Of a DNA stretch of 37,206 nt, positions 26,696-35,347 are shown in pieces (within the stretch, counting starts at the first letter, position 1; the number at the start of each line of letters is the position of its first letter). The notes under the pieces were generated by a model. The model made no database searches. It was not told where the DNA came from and saw only the letters and a list, made by a program, of their open reading frames with translations. The DNA is from Hyphomicrobiales bacterium (GTDB lineage Bacteria; Pseudomonadota; Alphaproteobacteria; Rhizobiales; OSC116). Made by a program: the position numbers and the translations under genes. The DNA is taken from the NCBI GenBank assembly GCA_016744975.1, contig JADGDI010000015.1, positions 1 through 37,206 on the forward strand, written 5' to 3'.

Positions 26696-28517
26696 TTAAA
26701 AACCCGCCAGATTGGCGTTTCCAAAGGTTGGCATAAATACCGCTGCCTTTCGCCAGTTCATCATGGCTGCCATCTTCGACAATTTTTCCTTTATCTAAAA
26801 CGATGAGGCGATCTAGGGCTGAAATGGTTGACAATCTATGGGCTATGGCAATTACTGTTTTGCCTTCCATCAACTCTAATAAATTATCCTGAATGGCAAA
26901 TTCTACTTCACTATCAAGGGCGGAGGTTGCTTCGTCCAACACCAATATTGGTGCATCTTTAAGGAACACCCGCGCAATCGCAATGCGTTGGCGCTGCCCA
27001 CCTGAAAGTTTAACCCCACGCTCACCAACAAATGCCTCATAGCCTACACGACCTTTGCTATCGACCAAATCAAGAATAAATTCATGCGCATTAGCGCGTT
27101 TAGCGGCATTGATGATCTGCTCTTGCGTCGCCCCTTCAATACCATAGGCGATATTTTCAGACACGGTACGATGGAATAAGCTGGTATCTTGGGTTACCAC
27201 GCCAATGCTACGGCGCAAACTGTCTTGCTGCAATTTTGATATATCTTGACCATCGATGGTGATTTTACCACCCTCAATATCATAGAGCCGTAACAGCAAA
27301 TTGATAAATGTCGATTTGCCAGCCCCAGAGCGCCCAACCAAACCGATCTTCTCACCATATTTAATATCCATCGACAAGTTTTCCATAATGCCGCCTTGCT
27401 TACCATAGTTAAATGTCACATCATCAAAGCGAATATGGCCTTTATTAATGTCTGCTTGCTTGGCGTCATCAACATCACTCACCTCACGAGGCTGAGATAA
27501 TGTGCCAATACCATCTTGCACAGTGCCGATATTCTCAAATAACTGTGAGACTTCCCACATAATCCATTGCGAAAGCCCATTTAGGCGCAATACTAAGCTC
27601 ATGCCCGTGGCGACAATACCAAGGCTGATCAGATCATCCAACCATAGGTTAATCGCGATCAGCGATGTTGCAAATATTTGCGCACCATTAATCACATAAA
27701 GCAGCGTATGAAACACCGTTACTTTTCGCATTTGATCATGTACGGTTTGCAAAAAACCAGACATGCCTTCTTTTGCATAATCGGCCTCCATGTTGGAATG
27801 CGAGAATAATTTTACCGTCCCAACATTTGAATAGCTATCAACAATACGCCCCGTCATTAATGATCGAGTGTCAGCTTGCCTTTTGGATATTTTTTGCAAG
27901 CGCGGGATAAAATATACCAACAAGCCAATATATGCTGCCAACCATAGCAACATCGGCAACATTAAACGGTAATCTGCACTGCCTAAAATAACCACTATGC
28001 CTATAAAATAAACGCTTATGAAAACCATCACTTCAAGCAAAGTCATCATCACCTCACGCACAGCAAGCGAGGTTTGCATTACCTTTGCGCCAATACGGCC
28101 AGCAAATTCATTGTTAAAAAAATTTAGGCTTTGTTTGAGCAAATAACGGTGTGCCTGCCAACGGATAATCATCGGATAATTACCCAAAAGCGACTGATGC
28201 ATTATGCTACTGTGCAAGAAAATAAGTAGTGGCAATATAATCGCAACCAAGCCACCCATTAACATTAGTAGATTAGCATTATCTTGCCAAAAAGTAGGTT
28301 TATTGGACGCAGCCAGCCAGTCTACAATATCGCCCATAAAGGCAAATAAATTCACTTCGATGATGGAAATAATTACCGTTAAAACCGTCATCACCATTAA
28401 AACTGGCCAAACACCTTTGGTATAATGCACGCAAAATGCAATCAACCCCTTTGGTGGCTCTGTTGGCTCTTCAATTGGAAACGGTTTAACCAAGCCCTCA
28501 AAAAATTTAAATATCAT
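26688..28517 (-). CDS. ABC transporter, fused permease-ATPase (exporter half-transporter)
   Basis: A 609-residue type IV (MsbA-like) half-transporter that should homodimerise. Six transmembrane helices span about 30-320. The nucleotide-binding domain (about 360-600) has Walker A GLVGRSGAGKST, Q-loop VVTQDTSLF, signature KLSGGQRQRIAIARV, Walker B ILVLDEATSALD and H-loop AIAHRLST, all intact. The substrate cannot be told from sequence. It has no partner gene and is convergent with the aminotransferase. Confidence 0.92.
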   Translation of the reverse strand: MIFKFFEGLVKPFPIEEPTEPPKGLIAFCVHYTKGVWPVLMVMTVLTVIISIIEVNLFAFMGDIVDWLAASNKPTFWQDNANLLMLMGGLVAIILPLLIFLHSSIMHQSLLGNYPMIIRWQAHRYLLKQSLNFFNNEFAGRIGAKVMQTSLAVREVMMTLLEVMVFISVYFIGIVVILGSADYRLMLPMLLWLAAYIGLLVYFIPRLQKISKRQADTRSLMTGRIVDSYSNVGTVKLFSHSNMEADYAKEGMSGFLQTVHDQMRKVTVFHTLLYVINGAQIFATSLIAINLWLDDLISLGIVATGMSLVLRLNGLSQWIMWEVSQLFENIGTVQDGIGTLSQPREVSDVDDAKQADINKGHIRFDDVTFNYGKQGGIMENLSMDIKYGEKIGLVGRSGAGKSTFINLLLRLYDIEGGKITIDGQDISKLQQDSLRRSIGVVTQDTSLFHRTVSENIAYGIEGATQEQIINAAKRANAHEFILDLVDSKGRVGYEAFVGERGVKLSGGQRQRIAIARVFLKDAPILVLDEATSALDSEVEFAIQDNLLELMEGKTVIAIAHRLSTISALDRLIVLDKGKIVEDGSHDELAKGSGIYANLWKRQSGGFLTE

Positions 28518-28670
28518 AACAATTGCCCTAGTAAATTTACAAAAAAATGTAAGATCACAGGATTAAAGCTAAATAGAAATGAACGCAAGTAATATCGAAT
28601 CAAATAATTTTATGCTATTATTCAAACAATTGATAAGTTAATTCTGTCATTATTCTGCTACAATTTAACG

Positions 28671-29147
28671 ATGAGCAATATGAAAGCAACAACATCCGTA
28701 GCTACAACATCCGTAGCTACAACATCCGATGCGGCAATTATACTCAAAATTGTAAGAGCATCCATAACACAATTATGCGTGCTTGATCACAGCAACGATA
28801 AAGCCAAGCTTGACGAATGGTTAAACAATAAAACTTTAGAAAATATTCTAAAATGGATTGAAGATGAAAAGTTATATTTTATTAAGGCAGAATTAAATGG
28901 CCAAATAGTCGCGATGGGTTGCGCCAATTTGCAAGGTCGTATTTTAATGAATTATGTATCGCCAAAGCATCAATATTTAGGCGCAAGCAAAGCCATTATG
29001 CAAGATTTAGAGCGATTTTTATTAACTTCTGGCATAACCAAAGCAACCTTAGAATCCAGTAAAACCGCTCTAAAATTCTACCAAGCCTGCAATTGGCAAA
29101 TTAAAAATGGTGAAGATGATACAATTCAAATGTTTAAAATATTATAA
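28671..29147 (+). CDS. Small GNAT family N-acetyltransferase with repeated N-terminus
   Basis: A 158-residue GNAT domain: YFIKAELNGQIVAMGCANLQ (central strands), then VSPKHQYLGASKAIMQDLER as motif A with a Q-x-x-G-A loop, and LESSKTALKFYQACNWQ as motif B. Residues 6-20 are three copies of a five-residue unit (TTSVA) encoded by a 15-base tandem repeat. The ATG at 28671 and another at 28680 are both possible, and neither has a good ribosome binding site. The start might even lie after the repeat, but no ATG follows until well inside the domain. Substrate is unknown. Confidence 0.82.
   Translation: MSNMKATTSVATTSVATTSDAAIILKIVRASITQLCVLDHSNDKAKLDEWLNNKTLENILKWIEDEKLYFIKAELNGQIVAMGCANLQGRILMNYVSPKHQYLGASKAIMQDLERFLLTSGITKATLESSKTALKFYQACNWQIKNGEDDTIQMFKIL
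28689..28733 (+). repeat. 15-bp tandem repeat in the GNAT gene N-terminus
   Basis: ACAACATCCGTAGCT is present twice exactly (28689-28703, 28704-28718), and a third copy (28719-28733) diverges at its end. The unit is a multiple of three, so copy-number change would keep the frame. Confidence 0.92.
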
Positions 29148-29248
29148 TCGGCATAAATAACCAATAAATTTGCGTTTATATTAAACTTTAAATCAACCCT
29201 TACACCATTTTAGTATGTTCGCATAAATATATTCACATGGAAATTTGA

Positions 29249-30520
29249 TTAAAATGAATATGCGATTCCAAGCGCAAGACTTTGCCAGAACCATAGCAGT
29301 ATGGCTGTACCAAGCATCATCAGTGCAAACGGCCACGCGCCTTTTACCACCTCTTCTAACCGCGCCTTACCCACCGCTTGAATAATGAATAAATTTAAGC
29401 CAACAGGTGGGGTAATTAATGCCGTTTCAATAAGCACCACAAAGAAAATACCAAACCAAATAGGGTCAATACCCATCATAGTCAAAGCAGGAAATAAAAC
29501 AGGTACCATGATAAGCAGCATGGAAAGTGATTCTAAAAAGAACCCGATTAATAATAAGACACCGCCGACGGCTAGCATGAATATGGTCGGATCAGATATA
29601 TTGGTGGTCAGCAATTCAGAGATATTTTGTGGAATTCGGTAAAGTGTAATTGCATATGAGAAGACTTTTGCACCCGCAATGATAAGAAAAATCATAGTGG
29701 TTGTTTTCATTGCTTCATATACCGCATCTTTTAATTTATGCCATGTCATTCTACCCATTGCAAAGGTAATGATGATTGAAAGAACAAAGCCAACACCCGC
29801 ACTTTCAGAAGGGGTTGCAATGCCCATATAAATGGACCCAATAATACACACAGCCAGACCCACAGTTGGTATTGCCATCAGCGTGGTTTTGCGTCTCGTA
29901 CCCCAACTTGCCTTTTCAATATGATCTTGCTTGCCTTTAATGCGCGCATAAAAAATAGAATAGATAATAAAGACAGTGGCTAAAAATAAACCAGGGCCAA
30001 TGCCAGCTAAAAACAAAGTTGGAATTGAAGTTTCTGTAATAATACCATAAATGATTAATGGAATAGAAGGCGGGATTAATATCCCCAATGTCCCCCCAGC
30101 AGCTAACAAACCCAATACGAATGGGCGGTCATAACCACGTTTGGTCATTTCTGGAATTGCGACAGTGCCTATGGTTGCAGCTGTAGCCACAGAAGAGCCA
30201 GAAACAGCAGAAAACATACCGCAAGACAAAATGGTCGCCACACCAAGGCCACCTGGCCAATGGCCAACCCAACTTTGAACCGCAGCAAATAAATCCTTAC
30301 CGACATTGCCTTTTAACAAAACATTGGACATGAGCAAAAACATTGGAACAGCCAATAATTCAAAACTATCCATTGTGCCGTAAAGACGTTGTGGTACAGC
30401 ATTTAGCGGCAATGGGAAAACCCATAATAAGAACACACCAAGTGCGCCCATAGCAAAAGCAACTGGCACCCGCATTAATAGTAAAAAAAGCAGTGCAGAA
30501 ATAATAATTAGTGAGGCCAT
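29249..30520 (-). CDS. dctM: TRAP transporter large permease (DctM)
   Basis: A 423-residue polytopic protein (about 12 hydrophobic segments) of the DctM family, the sodium-coupled permease of TRAP transporters. Family marks are RVPVAFAMGALG near the N-terminus, LLAVPMFLLMSNVLL, SGSSVATAATIG (about 107-118), GTLGILIPPSIPLIIYG (about 143-159) and ETALITPPVGLNLFII near the C-terminus. Its start codon shares one base with the DctQ stop (TAATG), indicating coupled translation. Last gene of the CoA-transferase/lyase/TRAP operon. Confidence 0.95.
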   Translation of the reverse strand: MASLIIISALLFLLLMRVPVAFAMGALGVFLLWVFPLPLNAVPQRLYGTMDSFELLAVPMFLLMSNVLLKGNVGKDLFAAVQSWVGHWPGGLGVATILSCGMFSAVSGSSVATAATIGTVAIPEMTKRGYDRPFVLGLLAAGGTLGILIPPSIPLIIYGIITETSIPTLFLAGIGPGLFLATVFIIYSIFYARIKGKQDHIEKASWGTRRKTTLMAIPTVGLAVCIIGSIYMGIATPSESAGVGFVLSIIITFAMGRMTWHKLKDAVYEAMKTTTMIFLIIAGAKVFSYAITLYRIPQNISELLTTNISDPTIFMLAVGGVLLLIGFFLESLSMLLIMVPVLFPALTMMGIDPIWFGIFFVVLIETALITPPVGLNLFIIQAVGKARLEEVVKGAWPFALMMLGTAILLWFWQSLALGIAYSF

Positions 30521-31026
30521 TAATGCGCTCCTTCCAAGATGTCATTGTCAACAATCCCAATGGTCCAAACTTTTATAATTTCAACAAATGCTTGCAGCAT
30601 TAACAAGCCAAAACCTATCCAGATTGAGGCATGAGTTAACCATTTTGGAGTGCCTAAATAACTGTCTGTGGTGTGGCCTTTTAAGGTGGCTTTGAGCCAT
30701 AGCTCATAACCATACCACGTAGCAACAGCACAGAATATGATGATTATCAATAGAGAAAAAGTTTCGACATATTTTCTTAAAATCGACTTTGTATCGCGAA
30801 ATGTAATATCAATTACAATCATTTGCCGATGTTTAAGCGCGAAAGCCCCACCAAGATATGTCGCCCATATTTGCATTATACGTGCTGATTCATCAACCCA
30901 AATAGTTGGAGAGTTAAACATATAACGCATAAAAACTTCATATGTAATGAATAATCCAATAGTAAAAAATACCCAAGCAGCAAATTTACCCATATATTCT
31001 GAAATTTGATCAATAAAACTTATCAT
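30520..31026 (-). CDS. dctQ: TRAP transporter small permease (DctQ)
   Basis: A 168-residue protein with four predicted membrane helices (about 10-33, 45-65, 90-110 and 130-152), matching the DctQ layout. YEVFMRYMFNSPTIWVDESA is the characteristic segment after helix 1, and GGAFALKHRQMIVID is the conserved H-R-x-x-V-D block. The frame reaches a TTG at 31053, but AGGTG sits seven bases before the ATG at 31026. It lies 66 bases after dctP with an intervening hairpin and overlaps dctM by one base. Confidence 0.94.
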   Translation of the reverse strand: MISFIDQISEYMGKFAAWVFFTIGLFITYEVFMRYMFNSPTIWVDESARIMQIWATYLGGAFALKHRQMIVIDITFRDTKSILRKYVETFSLLIIIIFCAVATWYGYELWLKATLKGHTTDSYLGTPKWLTHASIWIGFGLLMLQAFVEIIKVWTIGIVDNDILEGAH

Positions 31027-31041
31027 ATAAATGCACCTAAT

Positions 31042-31070
31042 GCCCCTTATCAATCGTTATGATAAAGGGC
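31042..31070 (-). promoter_or_regulatory. Intercistronic hairpin between dctP and dctQ
   Basis: In minus orientation GCCCTTTATCA pairs with TGATAAGGGGC around a seven-base loop, with one internal mismatch. No T tract follows, so it is more likely an mRNA-stabilising or attenuating structure than a terminator. Such a structure fits the need for more periplasmic DctP than membrane DctQM. Confidence 0.6.
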
Positions 31071-31092
31071 AGCTTTAGAGTTGGTTGTTAAT

Positions 31093-32085
31093 CTACTTAG
31101 AGCTATTTGCAGCTTCGATTGCTTTAACAGCAACATCACCACGTTCTGCAGCGAATTTTTCTACAACCGATTTGGTCGCGTCTACCCAAAGTGCACGCTC
31201 ATCAGCGGTTAAGCTTACCACATTAATTTTGCTAGACATTTCTTCAATCATTGCGGCCTCACCTTGATAAACTTGATCCCGCAATTGTTTTTCTACAGTA
31301 GCAGCAGCGTCAGTAATGATTTTTTGGTTTTCAGCAGATAGTGAGTTAAAGAAATCATTATTTATAACAGCCACAAATTCAATAGCACTGTCATAACTTA
31401 AAGTTACATTGTCCATCACTTCATAAAGCTTTCGGCTTTTAACACCAGAAGCGCCTGTCATGCCAACATCAACAGCGCCTTGTTGATATGCTAAAAATTG
31501 TTTAGAACCTGACATTAATGTTGGCGCACCACCTAATGCTTGAACAGTCCATCCAAGTACTTTACCATATGTTCTAACTTTTTTACCGTTCAGATCGGCC
31601 GGAGTGCGAATAGGCTCGCCCTTATTCAGATAAACATTACGGCCATAAGCTTGCCACCAAAGCACCTTAGCACCAGTTTCTTTTACAACCGCAGCATCCA
31701 AAATTTCGCGCATTTCTGAGCCATTGGCAGCAGAGGCACGCAAATGAGCTTCATCTTTGAAGAAAAACGGTAAGTTAACAATTTCTACGGCAGGTACAGC
31801 ACCAGCAAAACGACCTAGGAAAGCCGAGCCAGCTTCAATAGCACCAGAACCGACTGCTTCAGGTACTTGTTTATCTTTGTATAATTGTGCTGATGGAAAT
31901 AGTTCTAATTTTAAATCGCCACCAGATTCAGCTTCAATGATCTTTTTAAATGCTAACCAGTTTTGACCAAGCGAATGCTTTTCTGGCAACTGTAATGTTA
32001 CCCGAATTGTTGTTTCAGCCTGAGCAACAATGCTCGTGCTTAGCAATAGAGCGCCTACAAGCGCGCCTTTTAATAGTTTGTTCAT
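31093..32085 (-). CDS. dctP: TRAP transporter substrate-binding protein (DctP)
   Basis: Periplasmic binding protein of the DctP family, 330 residues. A clear signal peptide (MNKLLKGALVGALLLSTSIV, cleavage near AQA-E) is followed by the mature domain starting IRVTLQLPEKHSLGQNW. The carboxylate-binding Arg of the family is expected in LNGKKVRTYGKVLGWTVQA (about 165-183), and FLAYQQGAVDVGMTGASG (about 197-214) matches the second conserved block. That Arg implies an organic-acid ligand. GAGGGA sits before the ATG. It lies 41 bases after the lyase gene, linking transport to the CoA pathway. Confidence 0.95.
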   Translation of the reverse strand: MNKLLKGALVGALLLSTSIVAQAETTIRVTLQLPEKHSLGQNWLAFKKIIEAESGGDLKLELFPSAQLYKDKQVPEAVGSGAIEAGSAFLGRFAGAVPAVEIVNLPFFFKDEAHLRASAANGSEMREILDAAVVKETGAKVLWWQAYGRNVYLNKGEPIRTPADLNGKKVRTYGKVLGWTVQALGGAPTLMSGSKQFLAYQQGAVDVGMTGASGVKSRKLYEVMDNVTLSYDSAIEFVAVINNDFFNSLSAENQKIITDAAATVEKQLRDQVYQGEAAMIEEMSSKINVVSLTADERALWVDATKSVVEKFAAERGDVAVKAIEAANSSK

Positions 32086-32126
32086 TACTTTTCCCTCTTT
32101 TTTACTCTAATATTAATGTTGACTCA

Positions 32127-33059
32127 TTAATTAAGTTTTGGCAACCCTGCCTTTGCCAGCGCCCCAAACAAAGGCTCATCTGGCATTTCTTGTTTCAAAA
32201 TCTTACGAACTTGAATCAATTTTTCTAAATTTACTCCAGTGTTAAATCCGCTATTATCACAGAGGAACACTAAATCTTCCATTACAATGTTACCTGTTGC
32301 ATTTGGTGCAGCTGGGCAGCCTCCCAAACCGCCAATAGATGCATCGAGCAATCGAACACCTTGGCCCAACGCGGCCGTAGCATTGGCGATTCCCATACCG
32401 CGAGTATCGTGTAAATGAACCCCAAAAGGTTTATTATCAGCAAGCTTATACATTTCTCTAGACAAAAATTCAACTTGCCTTGGCGCAGCATAACCAACAG
32501 TATCGGCAATGGAAACCAAGTCCGCACCCAAGCTATAACAATACTCAGCCAACGAAAGAACAGCAGATGGGTTAACATGACCAGAGATTGAACAGCCAAA
32601 ACTCATTGCGATACCAACACCGATATGAGTAGGTATTTTTTGTTGATCGCGTAGACTACATATCTCTTTAATTTCTTGTAACGTCGCAGCTTGACTACGA
32701 TTCAGGTTGGCTAAATTATGTGCTTCACTAGCAGAAACCACACAATGTATTTCTGAAACACCCGATTTTAGCCCATCTAAACTACCATGTTTATTGGGAG
32801 ATAAACCCGTACTAAAAGCATTTTCCAAATTGCTAATTTTGGTAATTAAATCATCCATATCAGCAAACATCGGATACCGCTCTTTGGGTAAAAATGTGCC
32901 AATTTCAAAATGACGAATTCCGGCATTATATTCTTGCGATATCCAATTTAACTTACCTTGTGTTGATGGATATTTTTTTACCATTTGCAAGCCATCACGA
33001 AGCCCAACTTCTCGTAACGAAACTTGGTTTGGTGGGTAGACTATACTAATATCAGTCAT
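32127..33059 (-). CDS. Hydroxymethylglutaryl-CoA lyase-like enzyme
   Basis: A 310-residue TIM-barrel protein of the HMGL/DRE-TIM family. Catalytic features are present: Arg21-Asp22 (EVGLRDGLQ), His215 and His217 (GVHLHDTRG) and the loop Cys248 in GGLGGCPAAPNATGN. After GLQ, authentic HMG-CoA lyases usually have Asn-Glu, while here it is Met-Val, so the exact substrate may be an HMG-CoA analogue. Predicted reaction: retro-Claisen cleavage of a 3-hydroxy-3-methylacyl-CoA to acetyl-CoA plus a keto acid. An AGGAGG inside the end of the CoA-transferase gene drives translation; the genes overlap by eight bases. Confidence 0.9.
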   Translation of the reverse strand: MTDISIVYPPNQVSLREVGLRDGLQMVKKYPSTQGKLNWISQEYNAGIRHFEIGTFLPKERYPMFADMDDLITKISNLENAFSTGLSPNKHGSLDGLKSGVSEIHCVVSASEAHNLANLNRSQAATLQEIKEICSLRDQQKIPTHIGVGIAMSFGCSISGHVNPSAVLSLAEYCYSLGADLVSIADTVGYAAPRQVEFLSREMYKLADNKPFGVHLHDTRGMGIANATAALGQGVRLLDASIGGLGGCPAAPNATGNIVMEDLVFLCDNSGFNTGVNLEKLIQVRKILKQEMPDEPLFGALAKAGLPKLN

Positions 33060-34206
33060 TTACGCCTCCTGACACCATTTTTAGTTCATCCATAACTTCT
33101 CGTGTATGAGCACCTAAATTAGGAACATTTAGAGTTTCAACAAACCCCGCTCCGTCAAATTCAATCGGTAAGGTTGGACTTCTAAATGGCTGACCATCGA
33201 CATTTAGTGAAGTTACCAAACCGCCCTCACGCAATACATGCGGATCGTCAAACATATCTTCGGGTCGATTAATACACGAGAATGGAATGTTTAATTTATC
33301 CAGTGCAATTACCAAATCAGCCAAACTATGTTGTTTTATTTTTGATGATACAATCGGCACTGTCCAATGCCGTGCGCTAATACGGCTTGTGGCTTCTTGC
33401 AAACGTGGATCATCTATAAACTCTTGCAAATCATACTTCTTACAAAAATCTCGCCAATGGCCGCTTGTTACCACAGCTATGAAAATTTGTTTATTGTCAC
33501 TGGTTTTAAAAATATCATAAATTGGCCATGTATGTTCACGTTGGGACATAGGCACAGAAGGCTTGCCTGTTAATTCAAACTGTACCATATGTTGTGCAAC
33601 CAAAAACAAGCAATTCTCAAACAATCCGATCCGCACTTCTTTACCTTTTGCCGTCTCTTTTCGTTCAATTATGGCAGCCAATATCCCAATAACCCCAAAC
33701 ATGCCGCCCATTATATCATTAGCAGATGAACCAACACGCTTCGGCTCATCTTGTGTGCCAGTCATCACAGCCAAACCACTCATCATTTGGACAACTTCAT
33801 CCAACGCTGGGCGGTGCTCATAGGGGCCAGACAAAAAACCTTTATGGCCAGCAATAATTAATTTAGGAAATTTTTCTCGAAGCATCGCTCTATTTATACC
33901 TTGCTTCTCAAGTTGTCCATCGCGAAAGTTTTCAATAAAAACATCCGCTGTTTCAAGTAGTTTTAAAAAGGTTTCAAGGCCTTCCTGCCCATTCATGTCA
34001 ATTACAACGGATCGTTTACCTCGGTTAAATAGTGGAAAAAACGAAGTGCCCATGCCTTTTAAGTCTCTGGTTTTATCACCTTTTAATGGTTCCACTTTTA
34101 TTACATCTGCGCCAAGTTGAGCTAAAATCATACCACAAGCTGGCCCCATAACCATATGACTCATTTCAATCACGCGGATGTTTTTAAGTGGAAGATGGTC
34201 TGTCAT
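33052..34206 (-). CDS. CaiB/BaiF family (class III) CoA-transferase
   Basis: A 384-residue class III CoA-transferase. The N-terminal Rossmann segment is IRVIEMSHMVMGPACGMILA, followed by LGADVIKVEP and FFPLFNRGKRSVVIDM. The catalytic aspartate that forms the acyl anhydride is most likely Asp136 in PALDEVVQMMSG. It should move CoA from a donor such as succinyl-CoA to the imported acid. First gene of the operon, 110 bases from the divergent LysR gene and overlapping the lyase gene by eight bases, so activation and cleavage are tightly coupled. Confidence 0.93.
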   Translation of the reverse strand: MTDHLPLKNIRVIEMSHMVMGPACGMILAQLGADVIKVEPLKGDKTRDLKGMGTSFFPLFNRGKRSVVIDMNGQEGLETFLKLLETADVFIENFRDGQLEKQGINRAMLREKFPKLIIAGHKGFLSGPYEHRPALDEVVQMMSGLAVMTGTQDEPKRVGSSANDIMGGMFGVIGILAAIIERKETAKGKEVRIGLFENCLFLVAQHMVQFELTGKPSVPMSQREHTWPIYDIFKTSDNKQIFIAVVTSGHWRDFCKKYDLQEFIDDPRLQEATSRISARHWTVPIVSSKIKQHSLADLVIALDKLNIPFSCINRPEDMFDDPHVLREGGLVTSLNVDGQPFRSPTLPIEFDGAGFVETLNVPNLGAHTREVMDELKMVSGGVND

Positions 34207-34293
34207 TAATACTTACCTAATAATATATAATCTGTTAATCGCTATGCTATCACCTATTTATTATTCTTTAAAATATAATGTTTTGATAGTATC

Positions 34294-34310
34294 GTTCTAT
34301 ATGCTAGAAC
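34294..34310. promoter_or_regulatory. Candidate LysR operator (T-N11-A dyad)
   Basis: GTTCTA-TATGC-TAGAAC is a perfect six-base dyad with a five-base spacer; its core TCTATATGCTAGA is a T-N11-A box. It ends six bases before the LysR ATG, in the 110-base gap shared with the CoA-transferase operon, the expected site for autoregulation and divergent activation. It occupies the position where a ribosome binding site would be. Confidence 0.65.
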
Positions 34311-34316
34311 ATAATT

Positions 34317-35234
34317 ATGGATATTAAACAACTTACTTATTTTATTTCGGTTTACGAGCATACCAACTTATCCCATGCCGCTAGCCACTTGTCAGTTGCA
34401 CAAAGTGCGGTCAGTCATCATATTAGTAATTTAGAAGCCGAATTTGGAACATCGCTATTTATGCGCAAACCCAGAGGGATGGAACCAACCGCAGCGGGCT
34501 TAAAATTATACAATCATGCCTGTCATATCGTAGCATCTGTAAAAGCTGCAGAAAATGATATGTTAAGTGAAGCGCAAGAAATTACAGGCGAAATTGTTAT
34601 TGGCCTGCCTTTTTCAGTTATGAAAGGCATTGGGGTAAAATTAATGAAAGGCGTATTAACCCGTTACCCAAAAATACGACTTTCAATTGTAGAGGGCTTA
34701 TCTGGCAACATCCAATCAAATTTATTATCCTCAGAAGTTGATTTGGCATTATTCTACAACCCCCATAAAGACAGAAATATTACCATGGAGCATGTGCTTG
34801 AAGAAGAGGTTTTCTGCATCGGCACAAAATCTACAATTTCTGACACAGATCTACCCATTACATTTAATGACCTTATCAAACTTCCATTGTTAATGCTAAG
34901 AGAAGGTGGTGCCTCACGCGCATTAATTAATAAACCGGGGCTTTTAGCAAAGCTGGATTCTAACGCATTATTACAGCTCAACTCAATTACTGGAATAACC
35001 GACGCGATGCTAGAGGGCTTTGGCTGCACAATAGCACCAAAACTATTTGTACAAGAATATTTACACGACGGCAGGCTACATGCACGGCCCATCATTAACC
35101 CATATATTACAAGACATCTATATATGGGCTGTCTACGAAGCTATTCCTCCAGCATATTACTTGAAGCCATTAAAAGTCTGATACTAGAACTCATTAAAAC
35201 AGAAATTAGCGCAAGTCGCTGGATTATAAAATAA
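34317..35234 (+). CDS. LysR family transcriptional regulator
   Basis: A 305-residue LTTR. The winged helix-turn-helix covers 1-60 (MDIKQLTYFISVYEHTNLSH, then AASHLSVAQSAVSHHISNLE and LFMRKPRGMEPTAAG). The effector domain follows from about residue 90 (GEIVIGLPFSVMKGIG). The pattern suits the CbbR/Nac-like large subgroup; the ligand is probably the transported acid or its CoA ester. There is no ribosome binding site; the ATG lies six bases after a perfect operator dyad, so translation may be leaderless or weak. Divergent from the CoA-transferase/lyase/TRAP operon, which it presumably controls. Confidence 0.94.
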   Translation: MDIKQLTYFISVYEHTNLSHAASHLSVAQSAVSHHISNLEAEFGTSLFMRKPRGMEPTAAGLKLYNHACHIVASVKAAENDMLSEAQEITGEIVIGLPFSVMKGIGVKLMKGVLTRYPKIRLSIVEGLSGNIQSNLLSSEVDLALFYNPHKDRNITMEHVLEEEVFCIGTKSTISDTDLPITFNDLIKLPLLMLREGGASRALINKPGLLAKLDSNALLQLNSITGITDAMLEGFGCTIAPKLFVQEYLHDGRLHARPIINPYITRHLYMGCLRSYSSSILLEAIKSLILELIKTEISASRWIIK

Positions 35235-35347
35235 CGCGGCACGACTCAAACTTTAATGAAATAGCCATTAGCGTTATATCTTAACCTTTTAATATTAGTG
35301 TATTTTCTCAAGATTATGCCTTTTAATTAAAAACGTGAGGAAGAATA

